Below are positions 17,299-18,610 of a stretch of 18,610 nt of DNA, one piece after another. The notes beneath the pieces were generated by a model. The model ran no database searches and was not told the DNA's origin. It saw nothing but the letters and a program-made list of their open reading frames with translations. The stretch's first letter is position 1. Every line of letters begins with the position of its first letter. The stretch comes from Tieghemiomyces parasiticus (Eukaryota > Kickxellomycota > Dimargaritomycetes > Dimargaritales > Dimargaritaceae), in NCBI GenBank assembly GCA_027575765.1, contig JANBPT010000935.1:1-18610 (forward strand), in the 5' to 3' direction. A program made the translations under genes and the position numbers.

Positions 17299-18194
17299 AT
17301 GAGTCTTTGGTCGATACGCAAAGCTGCCGTAGTGGCGGACCGGCAGCAGCGCCAACAAAAGCAGCAGCAGCAGGCCGAGTCCACCGCCTCGTCCCCAGCA
17401 TCGACGACCTCCTTGCGGTCTCCGCAGTCTCCGCAACCCCCTCCTTCCCCCTCGAATGGCAACACCAGCAGCCCCAGCAATCCGCAAGTCCAAGCGAGCC
17501 TCATCCGCATCCAAAAGGACATTACTGAGTTGGGCGACCTACCGCCGACCATGACGCTTAAGTTTCCGGATCCGGCCGATCTGACGCATTTTACGGTGAG
17601 CATTCGCCCGGACGAGAAGTACTACAAGGGTGGGCGGTTTAAGTTCGATGTGCGAATGCCAGCGACCTACCCGCACGACCCTCCGCGTGTACGTCATAAG
17701 AAACGAGTGTTCCATCCGAATATTGATTTGGAAGGCAATATCTGTCTCAATATTCTGCGAGAGGAGTGGAAACCCGTCCTCAATTTGGAAGCCGTACTTG
17801 TTGGGTTGCAGTACCTGCTGCTCGAACCTAACCCGGAGGACCCACTTAACAAAGGTAAGTTGCATCCCAATGTGTGTGTGTGTAGGTGATGTTCGTATTT
17901 AATGTGTGCGAGAGAAAGGGTGGTGCCGGTTTTCGTGGTAGAGACAGTACGGTCGCCTTCTGGTCAGCTCTTCTCGCCATACCGTTGACGGTCTTTTGGG
18001 GAGTACGTCTCCCGCGGCCTTTCTTTGGTACGTTTTACTGACGGTAGATTACCGTGCTACTTCCCCTACTATACGCTACCACTACAGAGGCCGCCCAGAT
18101 GCTCCGCACCAGCCCGGCGTCCTTTAAAAGCACCGTACGCTCCACCATGAACGGCGGTATGTACAACGGCATCATTTACGACCGTGTGTTGTAG
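17299..18194 (+). CDS. UBC12: NEDD8-conjugating enzyme E2 UBC12
   Basis: Accepts NEDD8/Rub1 from the NAE (Ula1-Uba3) E1 and passes it to cullins, activating cullin-RING ubiquitin ligases. Exons 17299-17854 and 18088-18194, with a 233-bp intron (GTAAGT...ACAG) in phase 1, give 220 residues against 183 in human UBE2M. The UBC fold runs from about residue 65 to the end and contains PHDPPRV, HPN (139-141), catalytic Cys149 (GNICLNILRE), WKPVLNLE and LEPNPEDPLNK. The end, NGGMYNGIIYDRVL, follows the UBE2M C-terminus. The N-terminus MSLWSIRK resembles the E1-docking tail of UBE2M (KLFSLK), with Trp4 and Ile6 at the docking positions. Between the two lies a Q-, S- and P-rich linker (about 18-60) that accounts for the extra length. 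The open frame extends upstream to about 17146 without an ATG; 17299 gives the family's N-terminus. Confidence 0.96.
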
Positions 18195-18610
18195 AACAAG
18201 GGCCCAGGTCATCTATGAGGTGGGGTCGTTTCTAGCCATCTGCTCCCCTTTACCATTAGCCTCGCCACGGCTTCGATGACTGTTCTGTTTCCATTCATAC
18301 TATTCCTCACTAACCTACTTGCTCATCAGCGGTTATCGGTCTACCGTCTACGATTACCCATTGTACAACCTCATATCTAATTATTATTTTTTTCAAGTCT
18401 TGCTATTACCGCCGCTCGCTGCTTGCCATAAATGCTTTGCCTAACTTTTAGATGCTACTGTAATCAGCTGACAGGATCTCGACTAGAATAAAGAGAAAAT
18501 GTTATTAGCTGAAATGTAGCACAGGTTGTGGGCGACTAGGGCCCAGGTGTATGAATACAGAGAAAACGATCAACGGTGAAAATGCATAGGCTACCGTGCG
18601 ATAATGACTA
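18195..18610. other. UBC12 3' region
   Basis: No further gene is seen before the window ends. AATAAA occurs at 18487-18492, almost 300 bp after the stop, and could be a polyadenylation signal; no closer AATAAA is present. Confidence 0.45.

Overview
The window looks like nuclear DNA of a filamentous, probably early-diverging fungus. The reasons are spliceosomal introns of about 140-280 bp with GTAAGT/GTATG donors, a Pol III tRNA-Glu, the NEDD8 E2 UBC12, a secreted subtilase with a fungal-type domain order, WrbA/Pst2 flavodoxin-like quinone reductases and a decayed mariner transposase. The assignment to early-diverging fungi is an impression only.

Layout. Bases 1-2640 are an AT-richer, CpG-poor repeat block with two inverted copies of a 133-bp TG...CA element (221-353, 775-907) and a mariner transposase relic (1205-2294). 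Bases ~2650-13640 are a CpG-rich gene island: a secreted S8 protease on + (3320-6067), then three minus-strand genes, a paraoxonase-like protein (8194-6723, one intron), a WrbA/Pst2 paralogue with four introns (10190-8849) and a second paralogue with one intron (12078-11306). Bases ~13640-15876 are a second CpG-poor repeat block with two more copies of the 133-bp element (14375-14507, 15136-15268) and two LTR-like remnants. Bases 15877-18610 return to ordinary sequence with tRNA-Glu(TTC) at 16199-16270 and UBC12 at 17299-18194 (one intron).

How the genes relate. The two WrbA/Pst2 genes are a tandem duplicate: both encode 209 residues and align without gaps (133 identical residues by hand count). 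They point to FMN-dependent two-electron quinone reduction in oxidative stress. The protease and the paraoxonase-like protein both carry N-terminal hydrophobic segments, so they are probably secreted or membrane-anchored. UBC12 belongs to the cullin-neddylation pathway and is unrelated to the others. I see no gene cluster for a pathway, no CRISPR and no defence system. The most interesting signals are the 133-bp element with its target-site duplications and pairing, the CpG depletion confined to repeat blocks, the unequal intron content of the WrbA twins, and the paraoxonase-like protein that keeps the catalytic-calcium ligands but lacks the active-site histidines.
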